Origin: Blastococcus sp. CT_GayMR16
Lineage (GTDB): Bacteria; Actinomycetota; Actinomycetes; Mycobacteriales; Geodermatophilaceae
Length of the DNA: 64,000 nucleotides
Assembly (NCBI RefSeq): GCF_004570875.1
Contig: NZ_SPQK01000004.1
Location: 186,001 to 250,000 of the forward strand
Direction: 5' to 3'
The notes below the pieces were generated by a model. The model saw only the letters and a list, made by a program, of their open reading frames with translations, had not been told where the DNA came from and did no database searches. Numbering within the stretch: position 1 is the first letter of the stretch; each line of letters opens with the position of its first letter. Both the position numbers and the translations under genes were made by a program. Below are positions 57,757 through 64,000 of the stretch, in pieces.

Positions 57757-58815
57757 TCACGCGCCGAGCTGCGCGGCCATCCAGTCGGCGGTCTTGTAGC
57801 GGTGCTTGGCGGCCACGTTCATGTTCCCGTGGTTGCCGTCCTCGAGCATGATCAGCTCGGTCGGGCCGCCCGCCTCGGCGACCAGTCGCTCGGCGTGCTG
57901 CCACGGGATGAGCCGGTCCTGTTTGCCGGCGACGACGAGCAGCGGGACCCGGATCTTCCCGGCCGCATGGGTCAGGTCCAGTTCCAGCGCCCGCTTGCGG
58001 CCGGTCTCCTGGTCGCCACTGAACGAGCGCGCGGTGAACGCCGTCCGGGTGAGCGGCGGCAACTGGTCCCAGCACTCCCCGAAGTTGTACGGGCCGGCCA
58101 GGGCGACGCAGGCCCGCACCTGCTCGACACCGCTGGCCAGGCGTGGGGCGTAGTAGCCGCCGAGGCTTACGCCCCAGACGCCGATCCGCTCGGGATCGAT
58201 GCCCGGCTGGGCGGCGACCGCGTCGACGATGGCCTGGCCGGGGACCTCCCAGTCGCCGCGGATCGGCAGGTCGTACTCGGCCTCGCCCTGTCCCGGCCCG
58301 TCCACCGAGAACGTTGCGAGTCCGCGCTCGAGGAACAGCGCCTCGGTCGAGCGGAACTCCTCCTTGGTGGAGTCCAGCCCCGGGACCATGACCACCACCG
58401 GGTGCGGCCCCGGCCCGTTCGGGCGACGCAGGACGCCGACCATCCGGCTGCCCTCGAACGGGATCTCGATCCGCTCGCCCGCCGGGTCCAGGTACGGGAG
58501 TGCGTCGTTGAGGCAGGCGACCGCCCGACCGTGCGCCTCACGCATCTCGTCCGGGTGCTCGACGAAGAGGAACTTGCCGAAGTGGTAGTAGACCGCCGCG
58601 GTCGACAGGTGTGCGCCGGCAGAGCGGGTCCGTCCCTCGCGCATCGCCTCCCGGCCGAGGTCCTCGTGCACCTTCGCCGCCGACGACCACGCCGAGCACC
58701 AGTCGTCCCAGCGCTCGACACTCGCCGTGACCCGCTGGAAGTCGGCCACCGCCACGCCGTTCGTAGTGAAGCGCGGTGCCCAGTTCGACACCGCACTCGC
58801 AACTCTCTCGTCCAT
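57757..58815 (-). CDS. alpha/beta hydrolase of the 2,6-dihydroxypseudooxynicotine hydrolase type
   Basis: A 352-residue hydrolase with an N-terminal helical domain (about 1-115, WDDWCSAWSSAAKVHEDLGREA...YYHFGKFLFVEHPDEMREAH) in front of an alpha/beta core. The nucleophile elbow is VWGVSLGGYYAPR; the Asp in GKQDRLIPWQHAERL and the His of EDGNHGNMN complete the triad. This architecture is that of the C-C hydrolase acting on 2,6-dihydroxypseudooxynicotine in nicotine breakdown and of related esterases. ATG 58815 follows GGAGGGTGC. A LacI-like operator lies 24 bases upstream. Confidence 0.87.
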   Translation of the reverse strand: MDERVASAVSNWAPRFTTNGVAVADFQRVTASVERWDDWCSAWSSAAKVHEDLGREAMREGRTRSAGAHLSTAAVYYHFGKFLFVEHPDEMREAHGRAVACLNDALPYLDPAGERIEIPFEGSRMVGVLRRPNGPGPHPVVVMVPGLDSTKEEFRSTEALFLERGLATFSVDGPGQGEAEYDLPIRGDWEVPGQAIVDAVAAQPGIDPERIGVWGVSLGGYYAPRLASGVEQVRACVALAGPYNFGECWDQLPPLTRTAFTARSFSGDQETGRKRALELDLTHAAGKIRVPLLVVAGKQDRLIPWQHAERLVAEAGGPTELIMLEDGNHGNMNVAAKHRYKTADWMAAQLGA

Positions 58816-58838
58816 GCACCCTCCCGGCTGAGCGTCCT

Positions 58839-58852
58839 TGCAAACGACTGCA
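58839..58852. promoter_or_regulatory. LacI-family operator candidate, hydrolase promoter
   Basis: TGCAAACGACTGCA, 13 of 14 bases of TGCAANCGNTTGCA, 24 bases before the start at 58815, in the divergent region with the operon at 58954. Confidence 0.65.
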
Positions 58853-58865
58853 TGCTCGGGCAGCA

Positions 58866-58879
58866 TGCAACTGGTTGTC
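58866..58879. promoter_or_regulatory. weak LacI-like half site
   Basis: TGCAACTGGTTGTC, a degenerate form of the same palindrome, 27 bp from the 58839 site. Confidence 0.3.
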
Positions 58880-58953
58880 AATGACGACGGGCAGCTCCTC
58901 GGGGCCGGCCGCAGCACGGCCGGCGGCAGACGGCCCACACGAGGACAGGTGCG

Positions 58954-59853
58954 ATGCAGACCCTCCGGCTCGGCATCTTCAGCGCCAACGTGGTGGCCAG
59001 CTGGGCGCAGGAACACGGCGTCTTCGCCCAGCACGGACTGGTCGTCGAGCAGCTTCCGGTCGCGTCCTCGCCCGCCCAGTTCGCGTCCCTGACCGACGGC
59101 GAGTACGACGCCGTCCTCACCTCGCCGGACAACGTGGCCACCTACGTGCTGAACGAGCACAACCCCCTCGGCCGGCGGCTGGACCTGCAGATCCTGCGCG
59201 CGGTCGACCGCGGCAGCCGGCTCAGCCTGGTGGGCGCCCCGGGCATCGAGCGCGCGGCAGATCTCGGTGGCCGCCGGTTCGCCGTCGACGTCCCGACCTC
59301 AGGCTTCGCCTACGTCGGGTTCGCCCTGCTCCGCGCGGCCGGACTCGAGGCCGGGCGCGACTACGAGGTCGTGACCGCCGGCGCCACTCCCCGACGGCGG
59401 CAGCTGCTGGCCGACGGCGCGTTCGAGGCCACGCTGCTCAACGCCGGTCACGAGGCGCGGGCGGTCCGGGCCGGGGCGCACGTCCTGGGCGTGGTCAGCG
59501 ACGTCGTCCGCCCCTACCTCGGCTCGGTGCTTGCCACCCGCGCCGACGTAGACACCCCCGCCGTCCGCGCCCTGCTCGCCGCCTGGGACGACGCCGAGCG
59601 CGCGGTGCTCGCACCCGACCGGCGGGACGACGTGCTGGCCCTCCTCGAGAAGCAGCCGGACACCGACCCGGAGATCGCCGAGCAGATGTACGAGACGCTG
59701 CTCGACCCGCTGCACGGCATCTGCGCCGGCGGGGAGGTGGAGCCGGCCGCGTTCGAGGCGGTCCTGCGGCTGCGCGCGGAACAGGGCGGCTTCGAGCAGG
59801 TCCACGACCTCGCGGCGCTGTCCCGCCCCGGCGGCGGCCTGCTGCGGCCCTGA
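58954..59853 (+). CDS. NMT1/SsuA-like substrate-binding-fold protein without signal peptide
   Basis: A 299-residue type II periplasmic-binding-fold protein: LRLGIFSANVVASWAQEHGVFAQHGLVVEQL and the LTDGEYDAVLTSPDNVATYVL segment match the SBP/THI5 family. There is no signal peptide or lipobox: residue 1 leads directly into the first beta strand, and no ABC permease or ATPase follows. It could be a cytoplasmic sensor or an enzyme subunit. It is one base from the MFS gene and first of the operon with MFS and LacI. Confidence 0.75.
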   Translation: MQTLRLGIFSANVVASWAQEHGVFAQHGLVVEQLPVASSPAQFASLTDGEYDAVLTSPDNVATYVLNEHNPLGRRLDLQILRAVDRGSRLSLVGAPGIERAADLGGRRFAVDVPTSGFAYVGFALLRAAGLEAGRDYEVVTAGATPRRRQLLADGAFEATLLNAGHEARAVRAGAHVLGVVSDVVRPYLGSVLATRADVDTPAVRALLAAWDDAERAVLAPDRRDDVLALLEKQPDTDPEIAEQMYETLLDPLHGICAGGEVEPAAFEAVLRLRAEQGGFEQVHDLAALSRPGGGLLRP

Positions 59854-59854
59854 C

Positions 59855-61045
59855 ATGACCGACACCCAGGTCGTGGCGACCGACCTCTCGCGGGGACACC
59901 TGCGCGCGCTGCAGGCGGTCAACACCGTCAGCTCCCTCGACCGGTCGGCGATCGCGCCGATGCTGCTCGTGATGGCGGCGAGCCTGCACACGTCGGTCGG
60001 CACCGTGACCATCGCCGCGAGCGTCTACTTCCTCACGTACGGCCTCCTGCAGCCGGTGTGGGGCGTGGTCCTGGCCCGGCTCGGCACGATCCGCACGCTG
60101 CAGGTCGCCCTCGTCGGTGCGGCCGCGGCCGGCCTGCTGTCCGCGCTCGCGCCCGGCGTGGTGGTGCTCGTCGTCCTGCGCGGCATCGCCGGCGGGTTCT
60201 TCGGCGGCGCCATCCCGGCGACGCTGGTGTACGTCGGCGCCACCGTGCCGATCGAGCGGCGGCAGCAGCCCCTCACCGACCTGATGGCCGGTGTCGCGGT
60301 GGGCATGGCCGCCGCCACGGTCGCCGCCGGCTGGGCGGCCGAGCTCGTCAGCTGGCGCGTCATGTTCGGGGTGACCGCCACCGCGGCGGCCGTGCTCGCG
60401 CTCCTCATCCGCCGCCTCCCGGAGCCCCCGCGCGCCGAGCGGGAACGGCGCCCGGTGCGTGCCCTGGCCCGGGCCGCCGCCGACCGGTGGGTGCTCCTGG
60501 TGCTCGTGCTGGGGTTCGTCGAGGGCGCGGCGATCACCGGCACCTTCACGTTCGTGGCGCCGAGCGTCGAGCACGCCGCCGCCGCCGGGGCCGGCATCGC
60601 GGGGACGGTTGTCGCGGCGTACGGCGTCTCGGTCCTGGCGTTCAGCCGGGTCGTCCGCCCGCTCTCGGCCCGGGTGAGCACGCCGACGCTGCTGCTGATC
60701 GGCGGCGCCAGCGGCGGGCTGGGGTTCACCGTGCTCGCCGTGCAGCAGGGCGTGGTCGCCGGCGTCGTGGCCTGCGTGCTGCTCGGCGCGGCCTGGGCCT
60801 TCATGCACTCCACCCTGCAGACGTGGGCGACCTCGGTCGCGCCGCTGAAGCGGGCGCAGGTGGTGCCGCTGTTCGCGGCCAGCCTCTTCCTCGGGGGCTC
60901 GACCGGCGCGGCCCTCGGCGGGCTCCTGGCGGGCAACGGGCACTACGGCCTGCTCTTCACCGTGTCGGCCGCCCTGTTCGTGCCCCTGACGATCGCGTCT
61001 GCCGCGACCCGCCGCATCTACCTCCGCACCCGAAGGGGACGCTGA
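59855..61045 (+). CDS. MFS transporter
   Basis: A 396-residue major facilitator with about 12 helices. The MFS motif A is degenerate (GVVLARLGTIRTLQVAL after helix 2). Helices 1-6 and 7-12 are separated by a short basic loop (PPRAERERRPVRALAR). Drug:H+ antiporter-like in pattern, but in this context import of the pathway substrate is more likely. The stop overlaps the LacI start by one base. Confidence 0.85.
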   Translation: MTDTQVVATDLSRGHLRALQAVNTVSSLDRSAIAPMLLVMAASLHTSVGTVTIAASVYFLTYGLLQPVWGVVLARLGTIRTLQVALVGAAAAGLLSALAPGVVVLVVLRGIAGGFFGGAIPATLVYVGATVPIERRQQPLTDLMAGVAVGMAAATVAAGWAAELVSWRVMFGVTATAAAVLALLIRRLPEPPRAERERRPVRALARAAADRWVLLVLVLGFVEGAAITGTFTFVAPSVEHAAAAGAGIAGTVVAAYGVSVLAFSRVVRPLSARVSTPTLLLIGGASGGLGFTVLAVQQGVVAGVVACVLLGAAWAFMHSTLQTWATSVAPLKRAQVVPLFAASLFLGGSTGAALGGLLAGNGHYGLLFTVSAALFVPLTIASAATRRIYLRTRRGR

Positions 61046-62142
61046 TGACCGCTCGCCCCCCGGCCGGCTACGGGTACGTCTCCGCCGCTAGCCTTCCCAG
61101 CGTGGCTCCGCGCCCGACCCTCCGTGACGTCGCGACGCAGGCGGGGGTCCACCCGGCCACGGCCTCGCGCGCGCTGAACGAGGCGACCCGCAGCCTCGTC
61201 CGCCCCGCCACCGTCGCCCGCGTGCGCGAGGTGGCCGCCGCACTCGGCTACCAGGTCAACCCGATCGCCCGGAGCCTGAAGACCAGCCGATCGGAGACCG
61301 TGGGCGTGCTCGTCCCCGATCTGACCAACCCGCTGTTCCCCCCGATCGTCCGCGGCATCGAGGACGCGCTGGCCGACAGCGGCTACACCGTGCTGACGGC
61401 GAACACCGACAACGATCCGGCGCGGACGTCCTCCAACTTCGCCGCCATGCAGGCCCGCCAGGTCGACGGTTTCATCGTCGCGACCGCCCTGCTCGACGAC
61501 CCCCTCATGCACGACGCCGCCGAGCGCGGCGTGCCGATGGTCCTGGTGAACCGGCTCACCGAGCACCTGGACGTCTCGGCCGTCTCCGCCGACGACGCCA
61601 CCGGGATCGAGCGCACCGTCGCCCACCTGGTCGAGCTCGGGCACCGCGACATCGCCCACGTCGCCGGGCCGCTCCGGGTCTCCACCGGCGCCGTCCGGTT
61701 GCGCGCGTTCCGGGCGGCGATGCAGAGCCACGGGTTGCGCGACGACCGTGTCGTCGAGGCCGAGGCCTACTCGGAGGCGGCGGGGCGCACCGCACTCCTC
61801 CGACTGCTCGACGGCAACCGCCCGACCGCGATCGTCGCCGGCAACGACCTGCTGGCCCTCGGCTGCTACGACGCGCTGGCCGAGACCGGCCTCTCCTGCC
61901 CCGACGACGTCAGCATCGTCGGCTTCAACGACATGCCGTTCATCAACCGGCTGCAACCGCCGCTGACCTCGGTCCGGGTGCCGCAGTACGACCTCGGCGT
62001 CGAGGCGGCCCGCCTGCTGCTGGACCGGCTGAGCGGTCGCACCGTGACCCCGCGCGTCGTCCTGCTGCCGGTGCGGCTCGTCGTCCGTGGGTCGACCGCT
62101 CCCCCACCGACCGTCAAGCGCCCGGCGCGCGCCGCCGGCTGA
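61045..62142 (+). CDS. LacI-family transcriptional regulator
   Basis: A 365-residue regulator. The HTH is TLRDVATQAGVHPATASRALN (residues about 26-46) with hinge NPIARSLKTSRSETVGVLVPD. The sugar-binding-like core follows with SIVGFNDMPFINRLQPPLTSVRVP. LacI proteins bind TGNAANCGNTTNCA-type palindromes; four such sites lie in the promoters to the left. It is the last gene of the SBP-MFS-LacI operon. ATG 61045 is coupled to the MFS stop; GTG 61101 is an alternative that would start just before the HTH. Confidence 0.93.
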   Translation: MTARPPAGYGYVSAASLPSVAPRPTLRDVATQAGVHPATASRALNEATRSLVRPATVARVREVAAALGYQVNPIARSLKTSRSETVGVLVPDLTNPLFPPIVRGIEDALADSGYTVLTANTDNDPARTSSNFAAMQARQVDGFIVATALLDDPLMHDAAERGVPMVLVNRLTEHLDVSAVSADDATGIERTVAHLVELGHRDIAHVAGPLRVSTGAVRLRAFRAAMQSHGLRDDRVVEAEAYSEAAGRTALLRLLDGNRPTAIVAGNDLLALGCYDALAETGLSCPDDVSIVGFNDMPFINRLQPPLTSVRVPQYDLGVEAARLLLDRLSGRTVTPRVVLLPVRLVVRGSTAPPPTVKRPARAAG

Positions 62143-62151
62143 GCCGACCGG

Positions 62152-63702
62152 TCAGGCGCCGGCGCCCATGACGGTCGCCGGGTCGATCCCGAGGTCGGTC
62201 AGCAGCACGCGTGCGGCGTTCCGCCCGGCCCGTCCCGACACCGAGCCGCCCGGGTGGGCCGTCGCGCCGGTCTGGTAGAGCCCCTCGACCGGCAGCCGGT
62301 GCGAGGGCCACCCGACGAGCACCTCCCCGGACGACAGCTGGAACTCCCCACCGTGGCAGGAGCCGCCTACGTTGTGCCGGTTGCGTGCCTCCAGGTCGAC
62401 CGGCGCCTCGCCGCGCACCGCGAGCACGTGCTCCGGCCGCAGCCCGGGCACCCGCTCCGCCGTCCGCTCGACGATCTGGGCGGCGAAGCGGTCGCGCTCG
62501 ACCGCCCAGTCCCCGCCGTGGGCGAGGTCGCGCGGTGCGAAGGTCAGCAGCTTGCCCACGCCCTGACCGTCCGGTGCCCGGTCGGGATCGACCACGGTCT
62601 GGCAGACGACGAGCACCCAGGGGTCGACCGCGTAGGTCTCGCCACGGGCGAAGGCGTCCAGCTGGGCGTACAGACCGGCGGCCGAGCCGATCCCCCCGGC
62701 GACCGAGGCCACCGGTCCGTCGTGCGTCTCGTAGGTGAGGTTGGCGTCGGTGGCGAGGTGGACGGCGAACAGCGAGATGCCCGTCTGCCAGGTGTCGGCG
62801 GCGCGGCGGAGCTCCGCGGGGGCCTCGGCGCCGTCGAGCATCCCGGCCAGCTGGGTGATGTGCGCCGAGGACAGCACGGCCCGGCGCGCCTCCCAGCTCT
62901 CCCCGTCGGCGGTGACGACACCGACCGCCCGGCCGTGCCGTACCAGCACCCGCTCGACCGGCCGCCCCACGTGGACCCGGCCGCCGTTGGACTCGATCGA
63001 GGCGACCAGCGCGTCGGGCAGGGCGCCGGAGCCGCCCATCGGGGTCGCCCAGCCGAACGACGAACGACCGGCGGTGATCGAGAAGGGCAGGATGCCGGTG
63101 CCGGCGCGGCGGACGTCGATGATCGTGGCGAAGGACAGCCAGGTCAGCAGGTCGCGCGCCTGGTCGGAGGTGAACCGCTCGGCGATGACTTCATGGGCGC
63201 TGCGCGAGCGCAGGGCCTCGTACGCGGCGTCGTCGGTGGACGCGGCCGGGTCGAGCCGGCCGGCGTTCCAGCGGGCGTGCGCCCCGGCGAGGCCGCCCTC
63301 CCAGTCGGCGAGCAGCCGCAGGTACGCGTCGCCGTCGGCCGGGTTCCAGCGGGCCAGCTCCGCGGCCGTCGCCGCGCGGTCCCGGGACATGACGATCGCG
63401 TCCCCGTCGGCCAGCGGCAGGACCACCGCCGGGTCGGTGTGGACGTACCGCAACCCGTGCTTGGACAGCCCGAGCTCGTCGTCCCGGATGACCGGGTTGG
63501 TCTGGATGAGCACGTGCGCGCTGGAGCAGGAGTCGTGCCGGAAGCCGGGGAGGGTCAGCTCCTCGGTCACCGTGTTGCCGCCGACGTGCGGCTGCTCCTC
63601 CAGGACGACGACCTCGAGGCCTGCGGCGGCGAGATAGGCCGCACCGATCAGGCTGTTGTGACCGGCGCCGATGACGACGACGTCTGCGCTGTTCCCGCTC
63701 AT
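62152..63702 (-). CDS. phytoene-desaturase/PYROXD2-like FAD-dependent oxidoreductase
   Basis: A 516-residue flavoenzyme. The N-terminal dinucleotide motif is DVVVIGAGHNSLIGAAYLAAAGLEVVVLEEQ; C-terminal GLYQTGATAHPGGSVSGRAGRNAARVLL closes the FAD site, as in CrtI-like amine/carotenoid oxidoreductases. No carotenoid genes are adjacent, and the next gene on the same strand, overlapped by four bases (ATGA), codes for an M24 protein. Role unknown. Confidence 0.88.
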   Translation of the reverse strand: MSGNSADVVVIGAGHNSLIGAAYLAAAGLEVVVLEEQPHVGGNTVTEELTLPGFRHDSCSSAHVLIQTNPVIRDDELGLSKHGLRYVHTDPAVVLPLADGDAIVMSRDRAATAAELARWNPADGDAYLRLLADWEGGLAGAHARWNAGRLDPAASTDDAAYEALRSRSAHEVIAERFTSDQARDLLTWLSFATIIDVRRAGTGILPFSITAGRSSFGWATPMGGSGALPDALVASIESNGGRVHVGRPVERVLVRHGRAVGVVTADGESWEARRAVLSSAHITQLAGMLDGAEAPAELRRAADTWQTGISLFAVHLATDANLTYETHDGPVASVAGGIGSAAGLYAQLDAFARGETYAVDPWVLVVCQTVVDPDRAPDGQGVGKLLTFAPRDLAHGGDWAVERDRFAAQIVERTAERVPGLRPEHVLAVRGEAPVDLEARNRHNVGGSCHGGEFQLSSGEVLVGWPSHRLPVEGLYQTGATAHPGGSVSGRAGRNAARVLLTDLGIDPATVMGAGA

Positions 63703-64000
63703 GCGGCCCTCATCAGTCCTCTCGGGAAGCCGTGCAGGCGCTCGGCGCCGTCCTCGGTCACCAGCAGGAGCTCGCCGGTCTGCACGCCCAGCCGCCCGTC
63801 GGGAGTCGCGACGTTCGGCTGGACGACGAGCGTCATGCCTGCCTGCAGCGTCACGTCCGGGGTCGGCCGGATGGCTCGGCTCCGGGAGCCGATCACCGGT
63901 GGCAGGTATCCCCCGCCGAATCCGTGGACGAGGTCGTCCACGGTCGTGAAGCCGGCGTCCTCGATGACGCCCGCGGCCTCCACGAGCTCCCGCGCGTGCA
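63699..64000 (-). CDS. M24-family protein, C-terminal part (truncated by window edge)
   Basis: About 100 residues, C-terminal end only; the N-terminus lies beyond 64000. The M24 metal-site regions are HGFGGGYLPP (His), LVVQPNVATPDG where the first catalytic Glu of the ExE type is Gln, and GELLLVTEDGAERLHG (second Glu present). With one ligand changed the protein may have lost ordinary peptidase activity. Its stop overlaps the start of the flavoenzyme gene. Confidence 0.75.
   Translation of the reverse strand, partial: HARELVEAAGVIEDAGFTTVDDLVHGFGGGYLPPVIGSRSRAIRPTPDVTLQAGMTLVVQPNVATPDGRLGVQTGELLLVTEDGAERLHGFPRGLMRAA

Overview
This is a very GC-rich actinobacterial chromosome segment. The gene order aceE - fasR - fabD - fabH - acpP - fabF - accD, the actinobacteria-restricted families DUF3052, DUF3145 and WhiB, a mycothiol-type isomerase homolog, and frequent GTG starts with 4-base GTGA/ATGA stop-start overlaps all point to Actinomycetota. 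The family Geodermatophilaceae (Blastococcus, Geodermatophilus, Modestobacter) fits best, but that placement is inference and no 16S or marker search was possible.

Layout. 1-9249: end of a lipase-like hydrolase, tRNA-Val, an AhpE-type peroxiredoxin, DUF3052, the E1 of pyruvate dehydrogenase (aceE), a D-amino-acid-oxidase-like enzyme, an M20 amidohydrolase, a pirin and a PAP2 phosphatase. 9294-15998: the type II fatty-acid synthase operon with its PucR-type regulator and an acyl-CoA carboxyltransferase. FabD carries an extra C-terminal lipoyl-like domain, and the operon ends at a three-hairpin palindrome. 16219-22802: DUF3145, a degenerate cold-shock-like protein, a membrane diguanylate cyclase, a maleylpyruvate-isomerase-like protein, and a tightly overlapped five-gene flavin/iron-sulfur redox operon (small anchored protein, ApbE, ferric-reductase-like membrane protein, mini-NuoF, ferredoxin).

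22975-35733 is an integrated mobile element of about 12.7 kb in the 3' end of a tRNA-Met gene. It is bounded by a 44-bp perfect direct repeat and has an 11-bp repeat, TTGACCCAACT, inside each end. It encodes an excisionase-like protein, small regulators (one RHH protein of 58 aa), a primase-polymerase/AAA ATPase followed by a GTACC-rich repeat that could be an origin, a zinc-binding HGG protein, a KAP-tailed basic protein, a serine resolvase overlapped by a tyrosine integrase, and cargo: a core-binding-like protein, a DNA methyltransferase fused to an Mrr-like nuclease domain, a WhiB protein and a GIY-YIG nuclease. There are no recognisable capsid, portal, large-terminase, FtsK/TraB or relaxase genes, so it looks like a phage satellite or a mobilisable replicating element that needs a helper.

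35734-45634: a TIGR03607-type patatin with a C-terminal membrane region, an isochorismatase, an RsbW-like ATPase, a secreted Pro-rich protein, a secreted M6-like metalloprotease and LtrA. 45664-64000: a catabolic region in two regulated blocks. In the first, a GntR/FCD regulator gene, preceded by a VOC gene, faces an operon coding for a fused E1 alpha-beta 2-oxoacid dehydrogenase, its E2, and a two-subunit (2Fe-2S plus molybdopterin) hydroxylase with no FAD subunit. Two identical 14-bp sites lie in the divergent promoter. In the second, a LacI regulator, an MFS carrier and a substrate-binding-like protein without signal peptide face a C-C-hydrolase-like alpha/beta hydrolase, a carboxymuconolactone-decarboxylase-like protein, a 3-hydroxyisobutyrate-dehydrogenase-like enzyme, an M24 protein with an altered metal site and a succinate-semialdehyde-type dehydrogenase. 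LacI-like operators of the form TGCAANCGNTTGCA lie before each of these transcription units. The region plausibly degrades an organic acid or heteroaromatic compound; the substrate cannot be read from sequence.
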